Shown here one piece after another: positions 18,438 through 26,532 of a stretch of 64,000 nt of DNA (position 1 is the first letter of the stretch; every line of letters begins with the position of its first letter). Source of the DNA: Lacimicrobium sp. SS2-24 (GTDB lineage Bacteria; Pseudomonadota; Gammaproteobacteria; Enterobacterales; Alteromonadaceae); NCBI RefSeq assembly GCF_002201535.1, contig NZ_NIWW01000005.1, positions 186,001-250,000 on the forward strand. Direction: 5' to 3'. Under the pieces are notes generated by a model, which did not search any database, was not told where the DNA came from, and saw nothing but the letters and a program-made list of their open reading frames with translations. The translations under genes and the position numbers were made by a program.

Positions 18438-21272
18438 ATGAAAACATTTAAACGCAACTTAATTACCAGCGCGCTGTTCTCCAGTGGCTTGGCTTTTGGT
18501 GTATCGCCAGTTTTAGCTCAGTCAGCCGACCAGCAAGCTGAGCAAAATGATACCGTGGAAGTCATACAGGTGTCTGGTATCAGGGCTAGTCTGCAGCGTG
18601 CGCAGGCAATAAAAATGGATAGCACTTCTATTGTCGAAGCATTGTCTGCTGAAGACATCGGTAAACTTCCTGATACCAGTGTTGCAGAGTCATTGGCGCG
18701 TTTGCCTGGCTTAGCCGGCGAGCGTCGAAATGGCCGTACAAGTGGCTTGTCAATTAGGGGGTTTAACGAAAACTATGTCGGTACATCCCTGAATGGTCGT
18801 GAGCTTCTGGGTATGGGAGACAACCGCGGTGTGGAGTTTGATCTTTATCCGTCAGAAATCGTCTCAAATATTGTTGTTTACAAAACGCCCGAGGCCGGGT
18901 TAATGGCGCAGGGAATAGGTGGTACCGTGGATCTGCAAACAGTCAGTCCACTTGGTGCAGAGCGCACTATCACCTTCAATGCCAACATAGAACAGAATGA
19001 GAAGTCATCTGGTAACCCGGACTTTGATAACAAAGGTCACCGGTTTGCATTTAATTATGTAGACAGCTTTGCAAATGACACTATTGGAGTCGCCTTAGTA
19101 TTATCATCCCTTGAAACACCTCGTCAGGAAGAACAGTTTCGCGGATGGGGGTATGCCGATGTTTCCAAAACTCAAACTGCTGACGGTGAAGCCATTCCTG
19201 AAGGTACTAAAGTGTTGGGAGGACATGATTCCTTTGTACGCTCGGCAATGCTTGAGCGTGATTCCGTTGCTGCGATTGTTGAATATGCGCCGTCAGATAA
19301 ACTGAAAGTTAAGTTTGATGCTTTGTATATCGACTTTCTTGAAAATGACGTCAGACGCGGCCTTGAAGAAGGGGGCGCAGAATGGGGTACAGGAGCTTAC
19401 ACAGTAACCGAAGTCGAAGATGGCTTGGTGACGGAAGGTTATCATGATGGTTTTTACTCTGTCGTTCGTAATGATGCACGCTCTCAAGATGCTGAGTTGA
19501 CCACTTTTGGACTGAATGTTGAGTATCAAATAAATGATTATTGGGAAGCTGAGTTTGATCTCTCTACCGGTAAAGTGGATAAAACCATCACTGACGTAGA
19601 AAGCTACTCAGGAGTGGGGCGTGCCGGTATTGATGGTCGTCCTATTACTCCCCGTTCATGGGAAATGACATCTACCGGTGCATTTTATTCTGACCATCCT
19701 ACTTTGTCCCCTGTCGATCTGACGGACCCATCTCTGATAACACTTGCTGGTCCTCAGGCTTGGGGAGGCTCATTGTCTCCGGTTGAACGCTTCCAGGGTG
19801 TCGAAGGTTTTGGACCCGAAACCGCCCAGGATGGTTTTGTTAACCAGCCTGTATTTGAAGAAGAGCTCACAAGCGCTCGCTTTGAAGTGAAGGGGTTTGT
19901 TGAGTGGGGAATTTTCTCGGCTCTGAATGCAGGTGTAAGTTACCAGGACCGCAGTAAATCCAAGGTAAATAATGGTGCGTTTCTTACCGCTCCAACCTGG
20001 CCTGGCGATGCGCCGATTCCTGAAGTCCTTGGTGTTGCTGACTTAGGATTCCTCGGTATTAATGGTGTGTTGGCCTATGACAGCCTTGGGTTGTTTAACG
20101 ATGGTTTTTATACCGAAACCGATGCAGCGTTGTTTGAGAATGGTCGTTTTGGTGATACCTACGCCATCGATGAAGAACTGCTTACTGTTTTTGCCAAATT
20201 GGATATAGACACTGACTTCAATGGTATCTTTGTGCGCGGTAACGTGGGACTGCAGTTGGTTAATTCAGATCAGTCTGGCCAAGGGTTCAATACTACTACA
20301 GGCCCAGGCGGTTTTACTGATGCTGTTCCTGTATCGGGTGAAGATAGCTACACTGACGTGCTGCCGACACTGAACCTGAGCTTTGAGGTGGCGGATAACC
20401 AGTTTGTGCGTACCAGTATGTCCAAGGTAATGAGTCGACCTCGTATGGACGATATGCGTCCTAACGCACAGGTTAATTTTCAGTTTAACGATGGAAACAT
20501 CTTAAGCGGAGATATTGAGAATAGCCCCTGGAGTGCAAGCTCTGGTAATACTTCGCTGAAACCGCTGGAAGCAAACCAGTTTGATTTGGCCTACGAGAAC
20601 TATTTCGCCGATGATGGCTATTTTGCAGCGTCCTTCTTTTATAAGGACCTGACCAACTGGCACCGCAGTGGTGAGACTGTAGCAGACTTTTCAGACTCCT
20701 ATATTCCAGGATTTCATCAGTCTTCAGAAGCGACGGGAAATCAAGCCCCTGTGCTCTTTGAGGGACCGCTGTCCTTTGTTGAGGATGGTCTGGAAGGCTT
20801 CGTACGTGGTTATGAATTGCAAGCCAGTGTACCAATGCGGTTAGTCAGTGATGCATTAGATGGATTTGGTTTGGTCGCCAGTGCCACCTTTATGGATGGT
20901 GAATTGGAAGACGGCGGTCGCGTACCCGGTTTGTCTGATGAAATTTATCAGCTGACGGCGTATTACGAGAAAAATGGCTTCGAGTTCCGTATTTCCGGTT
21001 CAAAGCGTGACGCCTTCTCTACTGAGGCACGTGGTCTCAGTCTGTCCTTGGTTGAAACGATGGACAGAGGATTTGAACTCTGGGATGCCCAAATTGGTTA
21101 TGATTTCAGTGAATCTGGCATAGAGGCACTGAAAGGTCTGAGAGTTACCTTACAGGCACAAAACCTGACTGATGAAGACACTGTTCAAACCGATGGCGAT
21201 GACCCACGATTTGTAACTCTGTATCAGAGCTTTGGCGCCAATTACCTGTTGGGCATCAACTATACGTTTTAG
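18438..21272 (+). CDS. TonB-dependent outer-membrane receptor (Xanth-Caul type), probable maltodextrin transporter
   Basis: The 944-residue protein has a signal peptide (MKTFKRNLITSALFSSGLAF to VLAQS). A TonB-box-like VEVIQVSGIR follows, then a plug domain with SVAESLARLPGLAGERRN and SGLSIRGFNENYV, then a beta-barrel ending in the aromatic C-terminus NYTF. Plug features match the TIGR01782 group, whose members import carbohydrates in Xanthomonas, Caulobacter and Alteromonas. Neighbouring amylases and a shared operator suggest maltodextrins as cargo; that is inference. The start at 18438 has AGGA upstream and fits the signal peptide; the frame opens 20 codons earlier. A strong terminator lies downstream, ahead of the halogenase. 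Confidence 0.92.
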   Translation: MKTFKRNLITSALFSSGLAFGVSPVLAQSADQQAEQNDTVEVIQVSGIRASLQRAQAIKMDSTSIVEALSAEDIGKLPDTSVAESLARLPGLAGERRNGRTSGLSIRGFNENYVGTSLNGRELLGMGDNRGVEFDLYPSEIVSNIVVYKTPEAGLMAQGIGGTVDLQTVSPLGAERTITFNANIEQNEKSSGNPDFDNKGHRFAFNYVDSFANDTIGVALVLSSLETPRQEEQFRGWGYADVSKTQTADGEAIPEGTKVLGGHDSFVRSAMLERDSVAAIVEYAPSDKLKVKFDALYIDFLENDVRRGLEEGGAEWGTGAYTVTEVEDGLVTEGYHDGFYSVVRNDARSQDAELTTFGLNVEYQINDYWEAEFDLSTGKVDKTITDVESYSGVGRAGIDGRPITPRSWEMTSTGAFYSDHPTLSPVDLTDPSLITLAGPQAWGGSLSPVERFQGVEGFGPETAQDGFVNQPVFEEELTSARFEVKGFVEWGIFSALNAGVSYQDRSKSKVNNGAFLTAPTWPGDAPIPEVLGVADLGFLGINGVLAYDSLGLFNDGFYTETDAALFENGRFGDTYAIDEELLTVFAKLDIDTDFNGIFVRGNVGLQLVNSDQSGQGFNTTTGPGGFTDAVPVSGEDSYTDVLPTLNLSFEVADNQFVRTSMSKVMSRPRMDDMRPNAQVNFQFNDGNILSGDIENSPWSASSGNTSLKPLEANQFDLAYENYFADDGYFAASFFYKDLTNWHRSGETVADFSDSYIPGFHQSSEATGNQAPVLFEGPLSFVEDGLEGFVRGYELQASVPMRLVSDALDGFGLVASATFMDGELEDGGRVPGLSDEIYQLTAYYEKNGFEFRISGSKRDAFSTEARGLSLSLVETMDRGFELWDAQIGYDFSESGIEALKGLRVTLQAQNLTDEDTVQTDGDDPRFVTLYQSFGANYLLGINYTF

Positions 21273-21346
21273 TTGAGATAGAGTGTGTTTTGCAATGATT
21301 GTGGGTGCCTCAATACCGTATTGACTAAACCTGCATGCTAAAATGA

Positions 21347-21379
21347 AAAACCCGACCGGTCTTGCTGGTTGGGTTTTTT
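21347..21379 (+). terminator. Rho-independent terminator between TonB receptor and halogenase
   Basis: AAAACCCGACC (21347-21357) pairs with GGTTGGGTTTT (21367-21377) across a 9-base loop, with one G-T pair, and ends in a run of six T. It lies 75 bases after the receptor stop and 20 bases before the halogenase start, so halogenase expression from the receptor promoter would depend on read-through. Confidence 0.85.
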
Positions 21380-21399
21380 CGCAAATGGGTCGTAATAAA

Positions 21400-22896
21400 A
21401 TGACAAGTATAATCCGTAAAGTGGTGATTCTCGGTGGTGGAACAGCGGGCTGGATGTCGGCAGCATTGTTAAAAAAAATGCTTGGCAGTGCTGTAGAAAT
21501 AGAGCTAGTGGAATCGGAGCAAATTGGTACCGTCGGTGTCGGCGAGGCAACTATCCCACCTATTCGGTTGGTCAACAATGTACTGGGTATTAAGGAAGCC
21601 GATTTTTTACGTGAAACCAAAGCCACTATGAAACTGGCGATAAAGTTTGAGAATTGGCGGGTACCCGGAGAAGGATATTTCCACACATTTGGAGCTCCCG
21701 GCAAAAGTATGGCTTTTTGTCATTTTCATCATTACTGGTTGCGTGCGAAAAAGGAAGGACTCAAAGAGAGTTTGTGGGAGTATGACCTGAATTATTTGTG
21801 TGCTGAGGGGGGCAAGTTTTCTCATATCAACAGTAAAGATCCGATTCTCGAATTACCCTACGCCTATCACTTCGATGCTTCTTTGTATGCGCAATTTCTG
21901 CGTAATTACAGCGAGAAGCTTGGGGTTGTTCGCACTGAAGGTAAAGTGGAGAAGGTCGACCAGGACAATGACAGTGGTTATATTCAGTCCCTGCAATTGG
22001 ATACCGGCAAGATCATTGACGGTGACCTGTTTATGGATTGTTCTGGATTCAACGGATTGCTAATTCAGCAGACATTGAACACCGGTTACGAAGACTGGAG
22101 CCATCTTTTACCCTGTGATCGCGCTGTTGCTGTGCCGTCAGAACGTTTTCTGAAAACGTTACCCTATACTCGCTCCATCGCTCATGGTGCAGGCTGGCAG
22201 TGGCGCATTCCGCTGCAACACCGTAATGGAAACGGTATGGTATACAGCAGTGCACATTGTAGTGATGAGCAGGCAGCCGATACGTTGCTGGCCAATCTCG
22301 ATAGTGCCGCATGCGGCGACCCTAAATTTATACGTTTCTTGACAGGTCGGCGCCGTAAACAGTGGAATAAAAATGTGATTGCAGTGGGGTTATCAAGCGG
22401 TTTTCTGGAGCCTCTCGAGTCAACGAGCATTCACCTGATTCAGTCCGCGATTGTCCGTTTAATACATTTGTTTCCTCATCAGGGTATCCAGTCTTCAACA
22501 GTAGCTGAGTATAATAAACAGTCAAAACTTGAGTTCGAGCAAATCAGAGATTTCCTCGTGTTGCACTACCATGTCAATCAACGTTCCGATACCCAGTTTT
22601 GGCGAGATTTACAAAGTATGGAAATTCCGAATTCTCTGAATCAGAAACTGGCCCTGTTTGCAGAGACGGGGCGGCTGTTCCGGGAGCAAAACGACCTGTT
22701 TCTGGAGAGTTCCTGGCTACAGGTGATGCTGGGGCAAGGCATTATCCCCAAAGATTACCATCCAATGGCCAACAACCCGCCTCAGAAAGATCTACAAAGT
22801 ATGCTGCAGCAAATCAGGCAGATAAAACAGGATCCTCTTCCAAAAATGCTGGATCACGATGAATTTCTTACCCGTTATTGTCAGATAACGGTATGA
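21400..22896 (+). CDS. Flavin-dependent halogenase (tryptophan halogenase family)
   Basis: The 498-residue protein carries the FAD-binding motif VVILGGGTAGWMSAALL at its N-terminus, the halogenase signature WQWRIP (266-271) and the FLEPLESTSIH motif. Glu340-Ser341 there correspond to the PrnA active-site Glu-Ser pair. Lys82 in AIKFENW aligns with the catalytic lysine region. The family uses FADH2, O2 and halide to halogenate aromatic rings. Members encoded beside TonB receptors, such as BrvH, brominate indole in vitro; the true substrate here is unknown. The start at 21400 is chosen because the frame's earlier ATG (21343) lies in the terminator; 21385 is also possible. No flavin reductase gene is adjacent. 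Confidence 0.88.
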   Translation: MTSIIRKVVILGGGTAGWMSAALLKKMLGSAVEIELVESEQIGTVGVGEATIPPIRLVNNVLGIKEADFLRETKATMKLAIKFENWRVPGEGYFHTFGAPGKSMAFCHFHHYWLRAKKEGLKESLWEYDLNYLCAEGGKFSHINSKDPILELPYAYHFDASLYAQFLRNYSEKLGVVRTEGKVEKVDQDNDSGYIQSLQLDTGKIIDGDLFMDCSGFNGLLIQQTLNTGYEDWSHLLPCDRAVAVPSERFLKTLPYTRSIAHGAGWQWRIPLQHRNGNGMVYSSAHCSDEQAADTLLANLDSAACGDPKFIRFLTGRRRKQWNKNVIAVGLSSGFLEPLESTSIHLIQSAIVRLIHLFPHQGIQSSTVAEYNKQSKLEFEQIRDFLVLHYHVNQRSDTQFWRDLQSMEIPNSLNQKLALFAETGRLFREQNDLFLESSWLQVMLGQGIIPKDYHPMANNPPQKDLQSMLQQIRQIKQDPLPKMLDHDEFLTRYCQITV

Positions 22897-22974
22897 TCGT
22901 CGAGCCCATGAATTTGACCTGGATCATAAAATAGTGGCGTTCTAATCCTGGCAGAGATTTGACCGGTGAAAACC

Positions 22975-22988
22975 TTGATCTCCGTCAG
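22975..22988 (+). promoter_or_regulatory. FNR-like box upstream of ompW
   Basis: TTGATCTCCGTCAG matches the FNR palindrome TTGAT-N4-ATCAA at 8 of 10 positions or fewer on the right arm (3 of 5). A CACAAT -10-like hexamer at 23011-23016 would put the site at about -41.5. ompW is FNR-controlled in enterics, which makes the call plausible but not firm. Confidence 0.3.
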
Positions 22989-23045
22989 GTTATTGCACTT
23001 AAATTCCTTGCACAATGCGCTCAGATATTTAAATGGAGCGCACTT

Positions 23046-23750
23046 ATGAAACACACACTTCTTTCTTCACTTATCGCCACTGCTTTTTTTGCACCCGCGG
23101 CGATGGCACAGTTCAGCCTCAATGTCGGTGCTGTTAATGTCAGCCCCGATGAGAGCAGCAGCTACCTCAATGTGGTAGAAACCGTTGCTGGGCTGCCACA
23201 AAACTCCAGTCAGCTGGCTGTCGACAGCAATACCCAGCTGGGTCTGACGCTGGATTATGCGTTTGATGACAACTGGACATTGGAAGTGGTGGCGGCCACG
23301 CCATTTTCCCATGACATCACCCTGAATAGCACGGTGGGCGCTGTAAATGGCCTGAAAGTGGGTGATACCAAGCATCTTCCACCTACTGTTCTGGCTCAGT
23401 ATCACTTTTTCTCAGACCAGGATGCGTTTCGTCCCTTTGTGGGCCTGGGGCTGAATTACACCCTGTTTTTCTCTGAAGGTGTTAATCAGGAGCTGGTGGA
23501 TGTGCTGGTGGCGACCGGAGCCGCGGCGGCCAATGACAAGGTCAGCCTGCATCTGGATGACTCATTTGGCGTGGCCCTGCAGGCCGGTTTTAACTACCGG
23601 GTAAATCAAAAATGGGGAGTTCATGGCATGGTGGCCTGGGCGGACATCGACAGTGATGCAGAAGTCCGTGTTAACGGCACGGCCGTACAGCCCATTGACG
23701 TTTCCATCGACCCGATGATCTTTATGCTGGGCGCGAAGTATTACTTTTAA
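23046..23750 (+). CDS. ompW: Outer-membrane porin OmpW
   Basis: The 234-residue protein starts with a signal peptide (MKHTLLSSLIATAFFAPAAMA) and forms a small eight-stranded barrel. The family pattern is clear: FSLNVGAVNVSPDESS near the N-terminus, TQLGLTLDYAFDDNWTLEVVAATPF, LPPTVLAQYHFF, FRPFVGLGLNYTLFF and a C-terminal MLGAKYYF with terminal Phe. OmpW proteins pass small hydrophobic compounds and respond to stress and oxygen supply. The start at 23046 follows GGAG; the frame is open 29 codons earlier but without a signal-peptide fit. It has its own terminator and is not part of the flanking sugar genes. Confidence 0.95.
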   Translation: MKHTLLSSLIATAFFAPAAMAQFSLNVGAVNVSPDESSSYLNVVETVAGLPQNSSQLAVDSNTQLGLTLDYAFDDNWTLEVVAATPFSHDITLNSTVGAVNGLKVGDTKHLPPTVLAQYHFFSDQDAFRPFVGLGLNYTLFFSEGVNQELVDVLVATGAAAANDKVSLHLDDSFGVALQAGFNYRVNQKWGVHGMVAWADIDSDAEVRVNGTAVQPIDVSIDPMIFMLGAKYYF

Positions 23751-23783
23751 GCAACACTTCTCCCAACGGTGTCGCTAGTGCTC

Positions 23784-23813
23784 GCTGCAAGCCGCTTGGC
23801 TTGCAGCTTTTTT
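23784..23813 (+). terminator. Rho-independent terminator of ompW
   Basis: GCTGCAAGCC / GGCTTGCAGC form a perfect 10-bp stem with a 4-base loop, followed by six T. It lies 34 bases after the ompW stop, between ompW and the convergent M14 peptidase gene. Confidence 0.9.
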
Positions 23814-23851
23814 ATGCCCGATTGGGGCGTTCTTGTCAGAAAAAACGGTCT

Positions 23852-25240
23852 TCAGGTATTGTAGCTGTTCAGTACTTTTGCGGCGCTAAGATCAATCAGC
23901 AGGCCGTTGAGCACTGCGATTTTGCGGCCATTTTTGTGTTGCATAAAGAACACGGCACTGTCATTACGCTGCGGCCTTTGTGCCGGCGTGTCGGGATGAT
24001 TGATGACAACCGGCAGTTCGCTCTGGTTATTGAGTAGTGCCGCATCCCCTTCAAAATGGCTGTATCCCTCTTGCAATAACTCAAGATAACGACCGTCAGT
24101 CAGTTCGATGGGCTGTGTCAATGCATACGCCTTACCAGACTGATAGTGCCAATCGCTGGCATCAAACTCAAAAAACGGATAGAAGGGAGAGAGGTCGCCC
24201 ACGTCTTTGATTCGCGCGCGGTCAGCCTCAGGAAGATCCAAATCCAACGCAATATCAATCCGGTATGAATGACGCTCGTTAACATGTAAATCCTGAATGA
24301 TCACGTCACGAAAAGCCTCGCGCTCATTCATGGGAATGTCATGGTAAGGGCCGAGGTCTACACCAAGATAGGATTTGCTGGCGATACTGTCCAGGGAGGT
24401 TTCAAGCATCGCCAGAGTGACGCGCCTGGCCGCCTGCCGACTCAAATCACCTGGATAGGCGCCTGCCTCGATGAGTATGGTGCTGATATTCATTCCGGCC
24501 AGTGTATCGCCAAAAGCGCGATGGGCATAAGTATCGTCGTAGCGACCCATTTTCTCAGGGATAAGCTCATCGCCCACCTGTTTCATAACGCCAATCAGTT
24601 GCATCGCGCGCTGGCGAATCGGACTGATGCTTTTTGCCTCATCAAAGGCCGGTGCCAGCAATGAAATGGTCGCCGTTTGTGCAACGGGGCCGGCAGAATA
24701 GAAGCGACTCTGATCGTGCAGATTAAAGCCAAAATCAGGTTCTAATTGTTGTGCTTGTTGCATCAGAATCCGGCCCTCTGGCGTCTGCAAATCTCTTGCA
24801 TCGCGGTTAATATCAATGCTTTGTGCATTATGACGCTGGGCCAGCTCGGCACCATCAGGGTTGAGCATGGGGATCATGTGCAGGGTGAGCTGGCTTGTCC
24901 AGCTCTGGCGCCAGCGTTGGTCTTTGTCAATGCGGTTGATTAAATCAAACAATGCCGGTGTTGCAGTGGATTCATCGCCATGCATTTGTGACCACATCAA
25001 AACCGTGACCGGCCCTTCGCCGATGCTGATACGGTACACGGGACGGTTCAGGTAAGATTCGCCCACCTGTTCTGTGCGAAATAAAGGGTTCTGCTTAACT
25101 TTCTCAAGGTAAGGTAAAATGTCCGCCTGACGGATCTGGGGTTTATTCAGCTGCGGCACCTCATATTCGCTGGCAGGTGGCAGTGATGCTGACAGGGCAG
25201 TATGACTAAAAAGCGCCATGGTAATCAGGAATTTTTTCAT
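23852..25240 (-). CDS. Exported M14-family zinc carboxypeptidase
   Basis: The 462-residue protein has a signal peptide (MKKFLITMALFSHTALSAS). The M14 zinc site is visible: His87 and Glu90 in MHGDE, and His175 in FNLHDQ. Substrate-binding residues INRDAR (Arg146) and catalytic Glu258 in ILIEAGAYPGD are also present. M14 enzymes remove C-terminal residues from peptides; in the periplasm the substrate may be peptides or murein fragments. The C-terminal ~130 residues form an extra beta-rich region not needed for catalysis. It is divergent from the S66 carboxypeptidase gene across a 159-base AT-rich spacer that has a TATAAT hexamer on the minus strand at 25288-25283. Confidence 0.9.
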   Translation of the reverse strand: MKKFLITMALFSHTALSASLPPASEYEVPQLNKPQIRQADILPYLEKVKQNPLFRTEQVGESYLNRPVYRISIGEGPVTVLMWSQMHGDESTATPALFDLINRIDKDQRWRQSWTSQLTLHMIPMLNPDGAELAQRHNAQSIDINRDARDLQTPEGRILMQQAQQLEPDFGFNLHDQSRFYSAGPVAQTATISLLAPAFDEAKSISPIRQRAMQLIGVMKQVGDELIPEKMGRYDDTYAHRAFGDTLAGMNISTILIEAGAYPGDLSRQAARRVTLAMLETSLDSIASKSYLGVDLGPYHDIPMNEREAFRDVIIQDLHVNERHSYRIDIALDLDLPEADRARIKDVGDLSPFYPFFEFDASDWHYQSGKAYALTQPIELTDGRYLELLQEGYSHFEGDAALLNNQSELPVVINHPDTPAQRPQRNDSAVFFMQHKNGRKIAVLNGLLIDLSAAKVLNSYNT

Positions 25241-25399
25241 GGTTTACGACAATCTCATTAATTATTACTATTTACTGTTTAAATTATAATAAATTATCAC
25301 TAGAGTAATGAGCCTATCCTTGGACAGGTGTATCGTCAAGTGTACCGGCTTCTCTGACAACTACTGTCGGGCCCCCTTTATTAACCGGAGAAAAACAAT

Positions 25400-26437
25400 A
25401 TGGATCGCAGAGCCTTTATCAAAGCCACCGCCGCAGGTGCCCTCGCTTCGCAACTCGTTCCTGCCGCCACGTTGGCAGCAGAGGGTAAGAAGTCAATGGT
25501 GCCCGGTCGTCTTAAGGCCGGTGATAAGGTGGCTGCTATCGCTCCGGCCAGTGCGATTTTTGATCCTGTGGAACTGGACATCGCCAAAGAATCTTTCGAG
25601 GCTCTGGGACTGGTGGTGGTACCGGGCCAACATGTACTGGATCGCCACGGCTATCTGGCGGGAAAAGATGAAGATCGGGCCGCCGATATTAATCGCGCCT
25701 TTGCCGACCCTCAGATAAAAGGCATTATCGCCCTGCGCGGTGGCTGGGGGTGCAATCGCGTTCTTGCTCACCTGGACTTCGACACGATTGCGAAGAATCC
25801 GAAGGTGTTGCTGGGCTACAGTGATATCACCTCGTTATTGAACAGCATGTACGCCAAAACCGGACTGGTGTCTTTTCATGGTCCGGTGGGGTTGTCGTAC
25901 TGGGGCGAATTTCAGGCAGATCAGCTACGTCGGGTTGTATTTGAGGGTGAGAAGACCACCATGCAAAACTACCCTCAGGAAGAGACGGCGCTGACAATGC
26001 GCTCCAATCGCGCACGTACGGTGAAATCAGGTAAAGCCCGCGGTATCCTGGTAGGTGGTAATCTGACGGTTCTCACCAGTATGATAGGCAGTCCTTATGT
26101 GCCTGATATGCGCGGTAAAATACTGGTGCTGGAGGATGTCGGTGAAAGCATTTACCGGATTGATCGTTACATGTCTACGCTGCAAATGGCGGGGATACTG
26201 GATCAGGTGGCAGGTGTTGTTTTTGGTCATTGCACCAAATGTGAGCCGCAAAAAGGTTATGGCGGCTTTACTCTGATGGAAGTCATGGAGCACTACCTGA
26301 AGCCTCTGAATGTGCCCAGTTACTATGGCGCCCAGTTTGGTCATATTAAAGACAATCATATACTCCCGGTAGGAATTGAAGCTGAAATGGATGCTGATGC
26401 CGGCACGGTCACGTTATTGCAGGCCCCGGTCGTTTAA
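25400..26437 (+). CDS. LD-carboxypeptidase (peptidase S66) with Tat signal
   Basis: The 345-residue protein matches S66 serine peptidases that cleave the L,D bond of murein tetrapeptides. The triad is visible: Ser141 in LLGYSDIT, Glu245 in LVLEDVGE and His315 in FGHIKDNH. The N-terminus MDRRAFIKATAAGALASQLV carries a twin-arginine motif (RRAFIK) followed by a hydrophobic segment, so export by Tat is likely. This differs from E. coli LdcA, which is cytoplasmic. The ATG has GGAG 8 bases upstream (CCGGAGAAAAACAAT). It is divergent from the M14 gene; both may act on murein peptides in the periplasm. Confidence 0.9.
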   Translation: MDRRAFIKATAAGALASQLVPAATLAAEGKKSMVPGRLKAGDKVAAIAPASAIFDPVELDIAKESFEALGLVVVPGQHVLDRHGYLAGKDEDRAADINRAFADPQIKGIIALRGGWGCNRVLAHLDFDTIAKNPKVLLGYSDITSLLNSMYAKTGLVSFHGPVGLSYWGEFQADQLRRVVFEGEKTTMQNYPQEETALTMRSNRARTVKSGKARGILVGGNLTVLTSMIGSPYVPDMRGKILVLEDVGESIYRIDRYMSTLQMAGILDQVAGVVFGHCTKCEPQKGYGGFTLMEVMEHYLKPLNVPSYYGAQFGHIKDNHILPVGIEAEMDADAGTVTLLQAPVV

Positions 26438-26532
26438 GCGTTTTAAATCCAAAGACTTAGCTCGACTGGTCAGATGAGGTGGTTTTGCTGCTTTGCAGCT
26501 AACCTTTAAAGCAGAGTAATTTTCTTTAAAGG

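Noticed and set aside
21343-21399. N-terminal extension of the halogenase by 19 codons
   Set aside because: It would place the start inside a strong intrinsic terminator, and the FAD motif needs no such extension.
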